Below are positions 11,815-23,254 of a stretch of DNA of 64,000 nt, in pieces. Below the pieces are notes generated by a model that worked only from the letters and a program-made list of their open reading frames with translations, made no database searches and was not told where the DNA came from. Source of the stretch: Bolinopsis microptera (Eukaryota; Ctenophora; Tentaculata; Lobata; Bolinopsidae); assembly GCF_026151205.1 (NCBI RefSeq), contig NC_087075.1, positions 13,529,628 through 13,593,627 on the forward strand, written 5' to 3'. Position 1 is the first letter of the stretch. Each line of letters starts with the position of its first letter. The translations under genes were made by a program, and so were the position numbers.

Positions 11815-13632
11815 AGCTTTTCTGGGTAAGGCGTGGCCCCTGGGAGTGGCCTCAGTGGGTTGAGAGGTCAAAACTTGATTTTTATGATGGTTTGGGACAG
11901 GTAGAACCCATTTTTAAACAAAAACATGTCCCACCTACCCCGAAACGTAAAAGCACTACAGGGGTAAAGATTTTAAAGTCTGGATTTTAGCTGGATTTCG
12001 GTCATTTTGGGATGGGCGTGGCCCCTGGGAGTGGCCCGAGTGGGTTGAGAGGTCGAAACTTGATTTTTATGATGGTTTGGGACAGGTAGAACCCATTTTT
12101 AAACTAAAACATGTCCCACCTACCCCGGAACATAAAAGCACTACAGGGGTAAAGATTTTAAAGTCTGAATTTTAGCTGGATTTCGGTCATTTTGGGATGG
12201 GTGTGGCCCCTGGGAGTGGCCCGAGTGGGTTGAGAGGTCGAAACTTGATTTTTATGATGGTTTGGGACAGGTAGAACCCATTTTTAAACTAATACATGTC
12301 CCACCTACCCCGGAACATAAAAGCACTACAGGGGTAAAGATTTTAAAGTCTGGATTTTAGCTGGATTTCGGTCATTTTGGGATGGGCGTGGCCGCTGGGA
12401 GTGGCCCGAGTGGGTTGAGAGGTCGAAACTTGATTTTTATGATGGTTTGGGACAGGTAGAACCCATTTTTAAACTAAAACATGTCCCACCTACCCCGGAA
12501 CATAAAAGCACTACAGGGGTAAAGATTTTAAAGTCTGGATTTTAGCTGGATTTCGGTCATTTTGGGATGGGTGTGGCCCCTGGGAGTGGCCCGAGTGGGT
12601 TGAGAGGTCGAAACTTGATTTTTATGATGGTTTGGGACAGGTAGAACCCATTTTTAAACTAATACATGTCCCACCTACCCCGGAACATAAAAGCACTACA
12701 GGGGTAAAGATTTTAAAGTCTGGATTTTAGCTGGATTTCGGTCATTTTGGGATGGGCGTGGCCGCTGGGAGTGGCCCGAGTGGGTTGAGAGGTCGAAACT
12801 TGATTTTTATGATGGTTTGGGACAGGTAGAACCCATTTTTAAACTAAAACATGTCCCACCTACCCCGGAACATAAAAGCACTACAGGGGTAAAGATTTTA
12901 AAGTCTGGATTTTAGCTCGATTTCGGTCATTTTGGGATGGGCGTGGCCCCTGGGAGTGGCCCGAGTGGGTTGAGAGGTCGAAACTTGATTTTTATGATGG
13001 TTTGGGACAGGTAGAACCCATTTTTAAACTAAAACATGTCCCACCTACCCCGGAACATAAAAGCACTACAGGGGTAAAGATTTTAAAGTCTGGATTTTAG
13101 CTCGATTTCGGTCATTTTGGGATGGGCGTGGCCCCTGGGAGTGGCCCGAGTGGGTTGAGAGGTCGAAACTTGATTTTTATGATGGTTTGGGACAGGTAGA
13201 ACCCATTTTTAAACTAAAACATGTCCCACCTACCCCGGAACATAAAAGCACTACAGGGGTAAAGATTTTAAAGTCTGGATTTTAGCTCGATTTCGGTCAT
13301 TTTGGGATGGGTGTGGCCCCTGGGAGTGGCCCGAGTGGGTTGAGAGGTCGAAACTTGATTTTTATGATGGTTTGGGACAGGTAGAACCCATTTTTAAACT
13401 AAAACATGTCCCACCTACCCCGGAACATAAAAGCACTACAGGGGTAAAGATTTTAAAGTCTGGATTTTAGCTGGATTTCGGTCATTTTGGGATGGGCGTG
13501 GCCCCTGGGAGTGGCCCGAGTGGGTTGAGAGGTCAAAACTTGATTTTTATGATGGTTTGGGACAGGTAGAACCCATTTTTAAACTAAAACATGTCCCACC
13601 TACCCCGGAACATAAAAGCACTACAGGGGTGA
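11815..13632 (-). repeat. 185-bp satellite array, right arm (inverted)
   Basis: About 10 copies of the same unit as at 8233-10256, read on the opposite strand. Neighbouring pairs share diagnostic variants: the units near 12190 and 12560 share GTGTGGCC and AATACATG, and those near 12385 and 12755 share GGCCGCTGGG, giving a local 370-bp higher-order period. Three later units share AGCTCGATTTCGG. Confidence 0.95.
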
Positions 13633-14150
13633 AAAGCACTACAAATCCACTACAAAAATCAAGGAAACGTGCTCTCACTAGTAAAATAGATGTTTTGGAG
13701 GAAATGGCGCCAAAATGAAGCACACGTGCGGCGAAAGGGCTGTTTGGGCTCTTGAATCACCTCCGATCCGAAAATTAAAAATTTTTTAAGCTGATGACCC
13801 AAATAAATAAATAATAATTCATATCATGTGACTACTAATGACCATTAATGCCAAGTAAATGATAAAAACAAACCGCCCGCCTACTGTTTAGCCATGCATT
13901 CTGTTTAAAGATCGGTCGTTGTAACAAACATTTCTTATAAATAAGGAAATATTTACCATCAATTGAACAAATTGGAGGGACCACCACTTTATTAACAAGG
14001 TTTGTACTTACGTGTACTTTATTGGGTCTCCTCAATCGTTCGAGTGGCCTGCACCAATAAACTCCCGTTTGTGTCGTATCATTTCTCTCCAGTTGCAGTG
14101 CTTGCCAGCTCGCTCGCTCCTTCTAGATCTATATCAGCGTTTCCTGAAAA
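13633..14150. other. edge of satellite block and non-coding spacer
   Basis: The first part (13640-13670, CTACAAATCCACTACAAAAA) is an inverted match to sequence near 8057-8090, so it is the outer boundary shared by both arms. No gene seen after it. Confidence 0.45.
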
Positions 14151-14720
14151 CGTTACAGCATCTTCCAACAATCAATTCAGTTCTTTATTGGACGCCCTCT
14201 TTTCCCATGTTTCAGAAGTTTTCCGAATCCTAGCAGACAGCTCACGGTCAATAGTACCGTCACTATAACATGCTGCATTGTTGTGTCTTCAACAGCTAAC
14301 AGTGATGTTCACAGTGGCTTAATTTGGGCATGGCCGTTGGGACTTAAAAAGGTTCTTTACTTATTACCATAGCCTCAAGTGTTTTTACCATTAATTATGA
14401 GACCTCCCTGGGCAGCAAACATACACAAAAGGTCAGTTGTTTCTTGAAGACCTTCCTCCATGTTATCTAGTACAGTCATGTCATAATTTGTGTCTAACAC
14501 ACAGTGATATTGTCACCAAGCGCACTCAAAGATCTGTGAATAACCGCTCCGTGAGAAACCATTTTGCTTCTTTCTGTTTGCTCAGCAGCTACATTGATGC
14601 AGACATTAAAAATGGGAGGGCCGAGGGCCCTGAATGTCTCCTTGACCCGTGCCAGAGCTTACTTCTAACATTCTTACTGATTGAAATGAATTTTCGTGCA
14701 CATACAGAATGAATGGTTAA
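14150..14720 (-). pseudogene. decayed LINE reverse-transcriptase fragment
   Basis: Minus-strand translation in shifting frames shows non-LTR RT landmarks. SSGTGQGDIQGP lies near 14640-14600, a FAAQGGLIINGK segment near 14410, and DGTIDRELSARI near 14250, in the order expected along an RT domain. Stops and frame changes interrupt it. It is the downstream continuation in type of the endonuclease remnant at 16640-16850; whether both belong to one insertion is uncertain. Confidence 0.6.
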
Positions 14721-15590
14721 TAATTTAATATATATGTAGACCAAGCTCTGTGCACGGGATGCTTCCTGGAAGAATCCAGTTCTTTTAGCGGGGCACCCTA
14801 CCTAAAGCCAAATTGAGATATAATAATCATATTCCTAGAGAAATAATCAGAAATCGAATACCAATCAAATAATATGATATATATGAGTAGTAACCATATT
14901 TACTATGCAAAATGCCCCAACCACATAGCGTAAATTTATATAGAATTCAAATTCCATATCATCATTAAACCTCAAGTCCTCAATACCTAGTCAATATAAT
15001 AGCCCAAGCAAAATTAAATAACTTCTTATATACCTTACTGTCATACTACAAATTAATCAAACATTTGAAATCTGTTGACCAGAGAATAAATTTCTAAGCC
15101 TAATGCAAGTGAAATAATTTAGATGCAATAATGAATGCCTAATGTGAGTATCATTTGTCAATGTCCTTGTAAAAAAGTCTGTACAAGAGATATGAGTAAC
15201 TAATATAGAAGAAAAAACAGGAAGTTGTCGTCTGTTGTAAAATAAATAAAATATCTAGAATATAAATTAGAATATAAAATAACATTCAGTCAATGTGTCG
15301 TCAATAAACTGTACAATTATCAAATGTTAAAACTGGGTGATACAGTCACCAAAAAAAAATACTAAGTATGATAAGTTAATAAATTAAATGTGGTCTATAA
15401 AACTACCACTAAGTATAATAGGTCAATAAATTAAAAGTGGTTTATAAAACTACCACTGTGGGAACCCCTTCTCCAGTTAAAACATGTCAGTCATGTGCAA
15501 AATCAATCAGAATGGTAAGGTGGTAAAAAAGGGAATATCTTTTCGATACATCAATTATATATGCCTCAGATTTAAAAGAATTAGAAGTTA
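14721..15590. other. AT-rich non-coding spacer
   Basis: No gene. A unit of about 65 bp containing CTAAGTATRATARGT and ATAAAACTACCACT is present twice in tandem at about 15355-15460. Confidence 0.45.
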
Positions 15591-15591
15591 C

Positions 15592-16095
15592 TTAGTTATC
15601 GGCGACTATGATTGCAGTGTAAAATTTGTCATATGAATTGTCGACGGTATAATTAGGGTCTGCTGTTATAGATGATAGTAGCTGTTTCTTATACGAATCA
15701 CTAAAGCTTTTAACATCGGGCAGATTTCGTAGATCTGTTGGAACATTATTCCAACATTTTGCCCCCAAGTATTGAAAGTTTTTATGTGATGTTGATCTAT
15801 TGACATAAAGGTTGCAGCTTTCGCCGCTCCTACTACCTCCTGATATGTAACTAAATTTGTTCATAAAGTTTGTAGGACAATTGTCATGGATGATTCTAAA
15901 CATATAATTTGACAGATGGAGTTGTCGTCTAAGATGGAGTGGTAACCATTTCATGTCTCTATAAACATTAAGGCTGCTCTCTGTTTTTGGAACGTTGAGA
16001 GCTATTTTGGCTACCTTTTTGTACAGAGTGTCAAGTTCAGCAAGTTTTGTCTTGCCAGCTCTACAATAGATCGTGTCTAAATAATCGAACTTCAA
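15592..16095 (-). pseudogene. LINE ORF2 C-terminal fragment
   Basis: An open frame of about 167 codons with the signature found after the RT domain of CR1/jockey-type LINEs: a LDTLYKKVAKIAL segment, WLPLHLRRQLH, and a C-terminal CWNNVPTDLRN motif. It lacks the RT core and starts without a convincing ATG, so it is a 5'-truncated or interrupted copy. The neighbouring endonuclease and RT pieces look like another LINE family, so this may be a separate insertion between them. Confidence 0.65.
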
Positions 16096-16099
16096 ACAT

Positions 16100-16860
16100 T
16101 CTGACCGTTGTGTCTGACAGAACTGACAGTTCCATTAAAGAATGCATGTATAGTACAAGGCAGGCCATAATGATTTTGGCAGATGAGCAGAGGGATCAGC
16201 AATCATCTTCACAGTTTAATCTCTGACAACAGTTGATTTCCGGTTCTTCTTACCTGACAAAATCTTTGTCCGTTGCCAGACTTCCCTCTGCTGGCCGTGG
16301 ACAGGAGCAGTTCCAAAATTTGCTGCAACCCTAAGAGCCTAATTCTCGCCATATTTTCTATAGCTCTTCTGTTTGTTGGCCCGAGAGTATTCGCTCCTAT
16401 TGTTGCTGTCCCTCGGAGCCTTCTATTCGATCTTATACTGAGTTCGGCAATAAGGATTTACCTGAGACAGATGCTCTCACCCAGTACCTCCATAGATACT
16501 TATTTGATGGTATCACTAACTAATGTCAACTCTCCATCAAGATTCTCCTCCACTACATTGGTTAGCAGCTGAAACAATTTTGAAGAGCGATGCAGTATTC
16601 TTCAACCTTTGACTGATTCTCAATCGCCAGAGAGATCTTACGTGTTGCGTTCATTTTTGAACTTCCATAAGTTTGATTTTAAATTGACCCCGAACCAGAT
16701 AATTATCGGAGCCAATGTCTGCACCCCTACAGCCTACAGTGCAGGCTCTTACTTGAGTACAGAGTGACTCCACTTGGTAGAGATGCAGACATGGTCAATC
16801 TGATTTACTGTGCGATCATCTGGATACTTCCAACTCTCTTTATGAATATCACGATAACTT
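16100..16860 (-). pseudogene. decayed LINE, AP-endonuclease end and linker
   Basis: On the minus strand, 16850-16640 encodes RTVNQIDHVCISTKW and then GADIGSD.YLV across a frame break. That is the C-terminal part of an APE-type LINE endonuclease, including the SDHYLV-like motif. Sequence down to 16100 keeps traces of the following linker but is full of stops. Confidence 0.55.
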
Positions 16861-17390
16861 AATAAAAACAAATTGAAACTAACACTTGTTATCAAAACGA
16901 ACATCTATAAAAATCAAAATTTATCCGAAAAAAAGGAGAAGCTCAGCGACAAAAACTTTACCAATTTCTTCTTTTAAAAACAAACTTACAGACTGGACAG
17001 TGGACATAAATAAAATGTTGGCTATCCGATTTTCTGTGCTTTAAAGTTATTGAAATTTTAAATAAACATTGTTTCTCATCGTTATTTTCGAATACAAAGA
17101 ATAAATATTTAAGGAGATAACTTTATACTTATTCCAGCTTGACAAAGTATTTGACTTGGTATGATAATATTGTTTCACTAATTTAACCCATTGATGCATA
17201 TTTACAAAATAAAGAATAAACCTCTATCATTCTGTTATAATCAACTTCCATAAAATCTTATTTTAACACTAAGTTCAAATAGGAAAGAAATTTACTGCAA
17301 CAAACTCCAATACTAAAATTCTCAGAACTCTAATAACTTAATAATAGAGGTCTTAGAGGATCACAAATCCCCGGCCCCCCTCCCAAGGCT
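16861..17390. other. AT-rich spacer 3' of TIMM21
   Basis: No gene recognised; presumably contains the TIMM21 3' UTR close to 17390. Confidence 0.4.
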
Positions 17391-17393
17391 TAT

Positions 17394-20300
17394 TTACTCA
17401 TTCTCCTCGGAGAAGGCTACATCGCTGTAATCAATGTCAGGTAAATCCTCCGCGTCTGTCTCGTGTCTGTTATCTTCTATCGTTATCTTACCGGGGGGAA
17501 ACCCGTCCAGTTTTATTATTATGTACCTGAAGGATTATAGAATAAGAGCAAAGATCCAGCCCAGAGTTCACCGCACTTAAAAATATATCCAGGAAACAAA
17601 GAGCACTTAAAAAGTTAAACTTAAACTTTTTGAACGTTCGACAAAATCTCACGTCTAAACATTTAATTGCAATACTCCAACAATTACCATAGAATTAGAT
17701 AAAATGATAATAAACAATGTAATATTGCTTCATATTGTGCCTACCTAGTCTTCCATCCGTTTTTAGACTTCTTAAGATCGCAGGAAACCACTCCAGATCT
17801 CTTGGTTCCCTCTACGTGGAATATAACCCTCAGATAGTCAACATCTGCCACCTGAAAGAAGTAGAGTGTAATTAGAAGATGTAATTAGTGTAATTAGAAG
17901 ATGAAGACGATTTACACATGTATTTTGACATATACAGGGTGTACCATAGAAAGTGTGACTTTTTTGAGAAATGACACAAAATATTATGAAGGAGCAGTTG
18001 CTAAAAACTCTTCATCACATTGTGTCACTACACTCACTAGGTGTCGAATTTATGCATTATACCAAATTTCAAGTATGTTAGCCGTTGTATGTTTTTAATA
18101 AACCCTCTCCAAATTAGAAAATGATTTTAGAATACAATAGAGCGGAGATCTGTTTGATGAATTGAACAGGGCATTATTTAGCGACGAAGGGAGCATTATT
18201 TATTATACTTACCATGTACGGCTGATGCTCGAGACGTTTCCTAGTTCTGCTATTTGGATCTCCGTACCCCTTTATCTTGTCTCCCAATATCAATGACGTT
18301 CTCTCGTCCTTCATTATCTTCTTCATTGCCATCTGTATATACCATGTTAAAGGTAGTCTACGATTATAAATAAATAAATAAATTCTAACATTTATTACAC
18401 GCTTCGACATTAAAATATACCCAACAAAGATGTACATTTAAGTCATTCAACCAAGATTATGGACTTTTTAATCAGTTCAGATTTTATGAACAATGCTTCT
18501 GATACAATATAGGGGGGGGGGTGTCACGTCCGTCTATGTCCGCCTATGTCCTGTCCTTTTTGGATTCTATGAGACAACGGACGTGTTTTTTGGGACATTG
18601 GCGGACACGGACGGACATTGGCGGACTCGGACGGACATTGGCGGACACGGACGGACATTGGCGGACTTGGACGGACATTGGCGGACTCGGACGGACATTG
18701 GCGGACACGGACGGACATTGGCGGACTTGGACGGACATTGGCGGACTCAGACGGACATTTGCGGACCCGGACGGACATTGGCGGACTCGGACGGACATTG
18801 GTGGACATTAGCGGACATTGGTGGACATTAGTGGACAAACATTTTTTAGAATTTTTCGCAACTTCTATGTATTATAATTTTGTACAAAACAAACGACTTA
18901 TTAATCACACTAAAGCTATTAATAGCTTTAACTTATTATATCAAGTTATATAGGGACCCAGGAAAAGGCCCCAGGAGGAGGAGGAGGAGGAGGAGGACTA
19001 GGGAGGAGGAGGACTGTTGAGGACTGGGGAGGAGGACTGAGGACGAGGAGGAGGAGTAGGAGGAGGACTGAGGAGGGGAGGAGGAAGAGGACTGAGGAGG
19101 ATCAGGAAGACCCAGGAGGAGGAGGAGGAGGACTGAGGAGGATGACTGAGGAGGAGGAGGACTCAGGAGGAGGACTGAGGAGGACTGAGAAGGAGGAAGA
19201 CTGAAGAGTACTGAAGAGTACTGAGGAGGATGGCTGAGGAGGATGGCTGAGGAGGATGGCTGAGGAGGATGGCTGAGGAGGATGACTGAGGAGGATGACT
19301 GAGAGGGAAGAGGAGGATCAGGAAGACCCAGGAGGAGGAGGAGGAGGACCCAGAAGTAGGACCTAGGAGGAGGAGGAGGAGAACTGAGGAGGATGACTCA
19401 GGAGGAGGAGGACTCAGGAGGAGGACTGAGGAGGACTGAGAAGTAGGAGCAGCAATAGCAGCAAATCTGGGGAAACTTTGAAATACACCACTGTAGTACT
19501 TAACCATCTGTAGGCCAACATATTTAGTTTATGCTTAATTTCTTTATATATTATGTCACCACTAGAGTGCCCAATACTTTTATTGAAGGTGTAATGTAAA
19601 ACGGTTAACCACCAACTGTGGTATATCAAAAAAACCCCAAAAGTGTGTGCGTGCGCACCTGGAATGGCACAGCATTGAGATATCACCATAATTCCAAAAG
19701 CAGAGTACACCATCCAGGTGCCCAAAACTTTTGGCTATGGTCCCAATACAATAAAACCTTAGATGTGGCCATAATGTGGTTAAAACATGTTGATTTTGGA
19801 CCTTCGGTCAACAGAAGCCATCACAAATTAACCATTATTCAGCACAATCTGACCTTTTGGTGCCTTATTTTGTTTTGATATTTGATTATGAGAGATAGCT
19901 GAAGGATAATAAGTGATTTTAAAGATAATGCAACAAAATGTGTGTCCGTATGGCGGTTAAAACGACCAAAAACACTGATTTTGGTCAATTTTAGACCTTT
20001 ATTAACCATGATGGACGCAACATAGGACTCAGCAATGTTTCTGGTCATATAAATGAGCAGGTAGTTATATCTAGATAATGTAGCATGGCCAGCTATAGCT
20101 TTACAAAGCTAATATGTGCTCTAACAATGGTTAATTAGTGCAAATATAGGGTATTTTCGAGACATTTTAACCACCTTAGCTGCACATTGATCGGAATGCA
20201 TGAACTTGGTGTCAATTATGCATTTGAAAACAAATATACACTCATTTGGATAGCAAACCATTATCTGAAGTTCATATTGTGGTTAATTTTCACTTTAATA

Positions 20301-23031
20301 GATGCCTTTTTCAACAGCCTAGCAAGTAATATAGCCCTTTTAACCACTTTTATGACAACATTTCTTGATAACTTTTATCAAGACCCTTCAAATGTCCTTT
20401 GTTGACCATAAAATGTTGACTAAAATCATTAATAATGTTTTGATTGGTGGTTAACAACAAATTTTGACATTTTAACCATCTTTTTAGCACTTTTTACGAA
20501 TATTAACCACCTCAAATCAACCATACTATTAAATTGCACATTTGTGATAAAAAATTATCATCCATGCACAAATGAACAACCACCACTATACATCTATAAT
20601 CAGAGCAATATTTATAGCTCACCGTTCATCTTCAATTTAAAACCACCATCAGGACCACAAAATGCCCCCCATGAGGTTTGAAAACTTTTGTGATAGTTGC
20701 ACCATGATATGATCTCAATATAATGACTACTCAGTTCATAATATCATATCTCAAAATGGTGGTTAACCCTAAAACTGGTATTTTAACCACCATAGTGGCC
20801 ACATAGATGACCCATTAACCACAATTATTCAACATAACCGTACTGCAGTGTTTTGTGCACCAAAGGAGGAGTGGCTGAGGAGGATGACTGAGGAGGATGA
20901 CTGAGAGGGAGGAGGAGGAGGACTCAGGAGGAGGACTCAGGAGGAAGAGGAGGACTCAGGAGGAGGACTTAGGAGAAATGAGAAGGAGGACTGAGGAGAA
21001 CTGAGGATGAGGAGGAGGAGGAGGACTGAATAGGAGGAGGAGAAGGAGGGGGACTGGGAGAGGACTGAGGAGGAGGAGGACTGATGAGAAGGATGAGGAG
21101 GAGGACTGAGGAGGAGGACTGAGGAGGAGGACTGAGGACCGAGGAGGAAGAGGGGGAGGATGAAGAGGAGGAGGAGGACCCAGGAGGAGGAGGACTGAGG
21201 AGGAGGACTGAGGAGGATGGCTGAGGAGGATGACTGAGAGGGAAGAGGAGGAGGAGGACTGAGGAAGACTGAGAAGGAGGAGGACTGAGGAGGAGGAGGA
21301 GGACTGAATAGAAGGAGGAGGAGGGGGACTGGGGGAGGACTGAGGAGGAGGATGGAGGACTGAGGAGAAGGATGAGGAGGAGGACTGAGGACTGAGGAGG
21401 AAGAGGAGGAGGATGAAGAGGAGGAGGATGAAGAGGAGGAGGAGGACCCAGGAGGAGGACCTAGGAGGAGGACTGAGGAGGAGGAGGAGGACTCAGGAGG
21501 AGGAGGACTGTTGAGGACTGATGAGGAGGACTGAGGACGAGGAGGAGGAGTAGGAGGAGGACTGAGGAGGGGAGGAGGAAGAGGACTGAGGAAGATCAGA
21601 AAGACCCAGGAGGAGGAGGAGGAAGAGTAGGAGGAGGAAGCATCTAAATTTTATTTCCATTTTTGTCCGTTTTTGTCCGCTCTATTTTTTGTCCGTTTTG
21701 AAAATATAGGGTACCGGACAAAAAACATGATCCCCATTATATAACAGCAAAAATTGAACATTTTATTTAGCAATTTAGGTGTCCATTAATGTCCGCTAAT
21801 GTCCGTATATGTCCGTCTATGTCCGTCTATGTCCGTCTATGTCCGCCTATGTCCGCCTATGTCCGCCTGTGTCCGCCTGTGTCCTGTCCTTTTTGGATTC
21901 TATGAGACAAGCGGACATAGACGGACGTGACACCCCCCCCCCCCAATATAATATTATAATAATTTCTAGCTAAATTAAACATTCTCATTATTTAAATAAT
22001 AATACATATAACCATTATATTAAACATGTAATGTAGGTAATAACAATAATACAGTGCTGTTATCCTGTACCTTGAATACAGATGAAGGTGACACGTTAGA
22101 GAAGAATTCAGACAGGACCATGTAAGCAAGATAAAGCACTATACCGCAACCTCCTATAATCACGAACAAGTTCACTGAAGTCTTAGCGTTTTCTACCTGC
22201 AGATTAACGCCGGGTAACACCTAGTAACACCTAGTAACACCTAGTAACACCTAGTAAACTCTGTTACCTCTGGTAACACATATAAAATACCGGGTAACAC
22301 CAGGTAATTTGGTGTGAAAAGTTTTGAAATAATACAACAGAACTGATAAGAGTTTCTGACCTTATTGTTCTTTATAAATATATAATTTAATTCTACCTTT
22401 TTGAATTAATATTTTGAAACACCTACCACTTTCTGGGTGACAGTAACTGCCTTAGTATCTTCCTTGTTCAGGCGCTCAAACACTGAAACACTGTGATCTG
22501 ATGAACTCTGCTTCTTCTCTGCTATTTTCCTCTCACCCTAAATGAGTTATAGTAGATCTTTCAGATTCTACCTTGCCGAAGGCAAAACATATCGTAGGGA
22601 ATTATTAGTCGGGTTCTGATATATTAGGTGGCCAAACGTTGCTACGATGCAATGTATGTATCAAATAAAAGTGCGATGGTCATGTGCTTATCTCTCACTC
22701 TCTGGAAGGACATAGCTCCAAAATTCAAAAATATCTATCTGGAAGGGAAAAAGTGGCAGTAAATCGGGGTTTTGATTGTTCACTTACATTCCCTACATTT
22801 TATGTTAAACTCCCATTTGGGGAAATGAAATGTATGCGGGAAATTGGGGTTTGTGGTAAATCAGGGTTTAATTGTAATAATTGTTAGTGATTTAGATTTG
22901 AATATTACCTGCTGTGAGGAATTGTATCTGACACAGGAGGTGTGAAGCAGAAGTCGGGAATTCCGCTCTATTTGGAGATGAACTTGACTGGCAAGGTGTC
23001 TCACGCAGCGTTGGTGGACTATAAAAACCAT
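17394..23031 (-). CDS. TIMM21: mitochondrial import inner membrane translocase subunit Tim21
   Basis: Six exons on the minus strand: 22909-23031, 22427-22537, 22071-22196, 18213-18332, 17745-17851 and 17394-17526. All introns are GT..AG and the frame is continuous over 239 codons (human is about 248). Residues 1-41 are Arg-rich without acids until position 22, as in a mitochondrial presequence. About 86-106 (FVIIGGCGIVLYLAYMVL) is the single membrane span. The intermembrane-space Tim21 domain follows, with GDKIKGYGD at about 137-145 and the conserved ITIEDNR at about 210-216, then an acidic C-terminus. Tim21 links the TIM23 translocase to the TOM complex and to respiratory-chain assembly. Intron 3 is 3.7 kb and carries a TIR element full of minisatellites. 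The start-codon region is duplicated upstream (23028-23254). SNRPF lies 670 bp upstream in the same orientation. Confidence 0.95.
18595..18838. repeat. 10-bp minisatellite (GGACATTGGC / GGACACGGAC)
   Basis: Tandem 10-mers of the form GGACNNNGGC, often alternating as a 20-bp period. The right end of the host element (21785-21880) carries the same 10-bp family in inverted orientation (GTCCGTCTAT), so the arrays form a distant inverted repeat. Confidence 0.93.
18965..19450. repeat. GGAGGACTGA purine-rich minisatellite, left block
   Basis: About 490 bp of irregular GGA / GAGGACTGAG repeats, almost purely purine on the plus strand. On the TIMM21 sense strand it reads TCCTCCTCAGTCC repeatedly. Confidence 0.93.
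19451..20865. other. 1.4-kb unique block with many TTAACCAC motifs
   Basis: No gene. The motif TTAACCAC or its complement GTGGTTAA (with close variants) occurs roughly 18 times, in both orientations, spaced irregularly by about 30-150 bp. Confidence 0.5.
20866..21640. repeat. GGAGGACTGA purine-rich minisatellite, right block
   Basis: About 770 bp of the same GGA/GACTGA repeat as at 18965-19450, in the same orientation, with segments (for example the GAGTAGGAGGAGGACTGAGG stretch) nearly identical between the two blocks. Confidence 0.93.
21785..21880. repeat. 10-bp minisatellite (GTCCGTCTAT)
   Basis: About nine 10-mers GTCCGYCTAT, the inverse of the left-end array of the same element; it precedes the right TIR. 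Confidence 0.9.
22205..22262. repeat. TAGTAACACC decamer repeat in TIMM21 intron 2
   Basis: Five to six copies of the decamer CTAGTAACAC just upstream (sense strand) of the intron 2 acceptor at 22197. The same decamer fills SNRPF intron 1 and the TIMM21 upstream region. Confidence 0.85.
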
Positions 23032-23254
23032 CCTAAAATAGTGCAGTTAATAATATGCTAGTAACACCTAGTAACACCTAGTAACCATCCTAAAATAGTG
23101 CAGTTAATAATATGCTAGTAACACCTAGTAACACCTAGTAACCATCCTAAAATACTGCAGTTAATAATATGCTAGTAACACCTAGTAACACCTAGTAACA
23201 CCTAGTAACACCTAGTAACCATCCTAAAATACTGCATGGCAGTTAATAATATGC
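23028..23254. repeat. 57-bp repeat spanning the TIMM21 start
   Basis: Four copies starting at 23028, 23085, 23142 and 23219 (steps 57, 57 and 77 bp, the last with two extra CTAGTAACAC decamers). Each contains CCATCCTAAAATA and TGCAGTTAATAATATGC. The first copy includes the TIMM21 ATG (23029-23031); the other three place extra ATGs upstream. Confidence 0.9.

Larger units (their letters stand above)
18506..21950. mobile_element. 3.4-kb TIR element inside TIMM21 intron 3
   Basis: The element proper is 18512-21944. Its ends are a run of 10 (left) or 12 (right) G/C followed by TGTCACGTCCGTCTATGTCC, perfectly inverted over about 33 bp. It is flanked by a 6-bp duplication AATATA (18506-18511 and 21945-21950). 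A 30-bp core beginning TCCTGTCCTTTTTGGATTC is found next to both ends in the same orientation, as if a palindromic MITE of about 100 bp had been split and expanded. The interior is 10-bp and GGA-rich minisatellites plus a 1.4-kb single-copy block. No transposase. Confidence 0.8.

Noticed and set aside
14002-14268. Plus-strand frame of 88 codons
   Set aside because: Lies opposite the recognisable LINE RT remnant, which reads on the minus strand.
18493-18953. Repetitive frames (WRTRTDIGG repeats) in four readings
   Set aside because: Encoded by the 10-bp minisatellite inside an intronic transposon.
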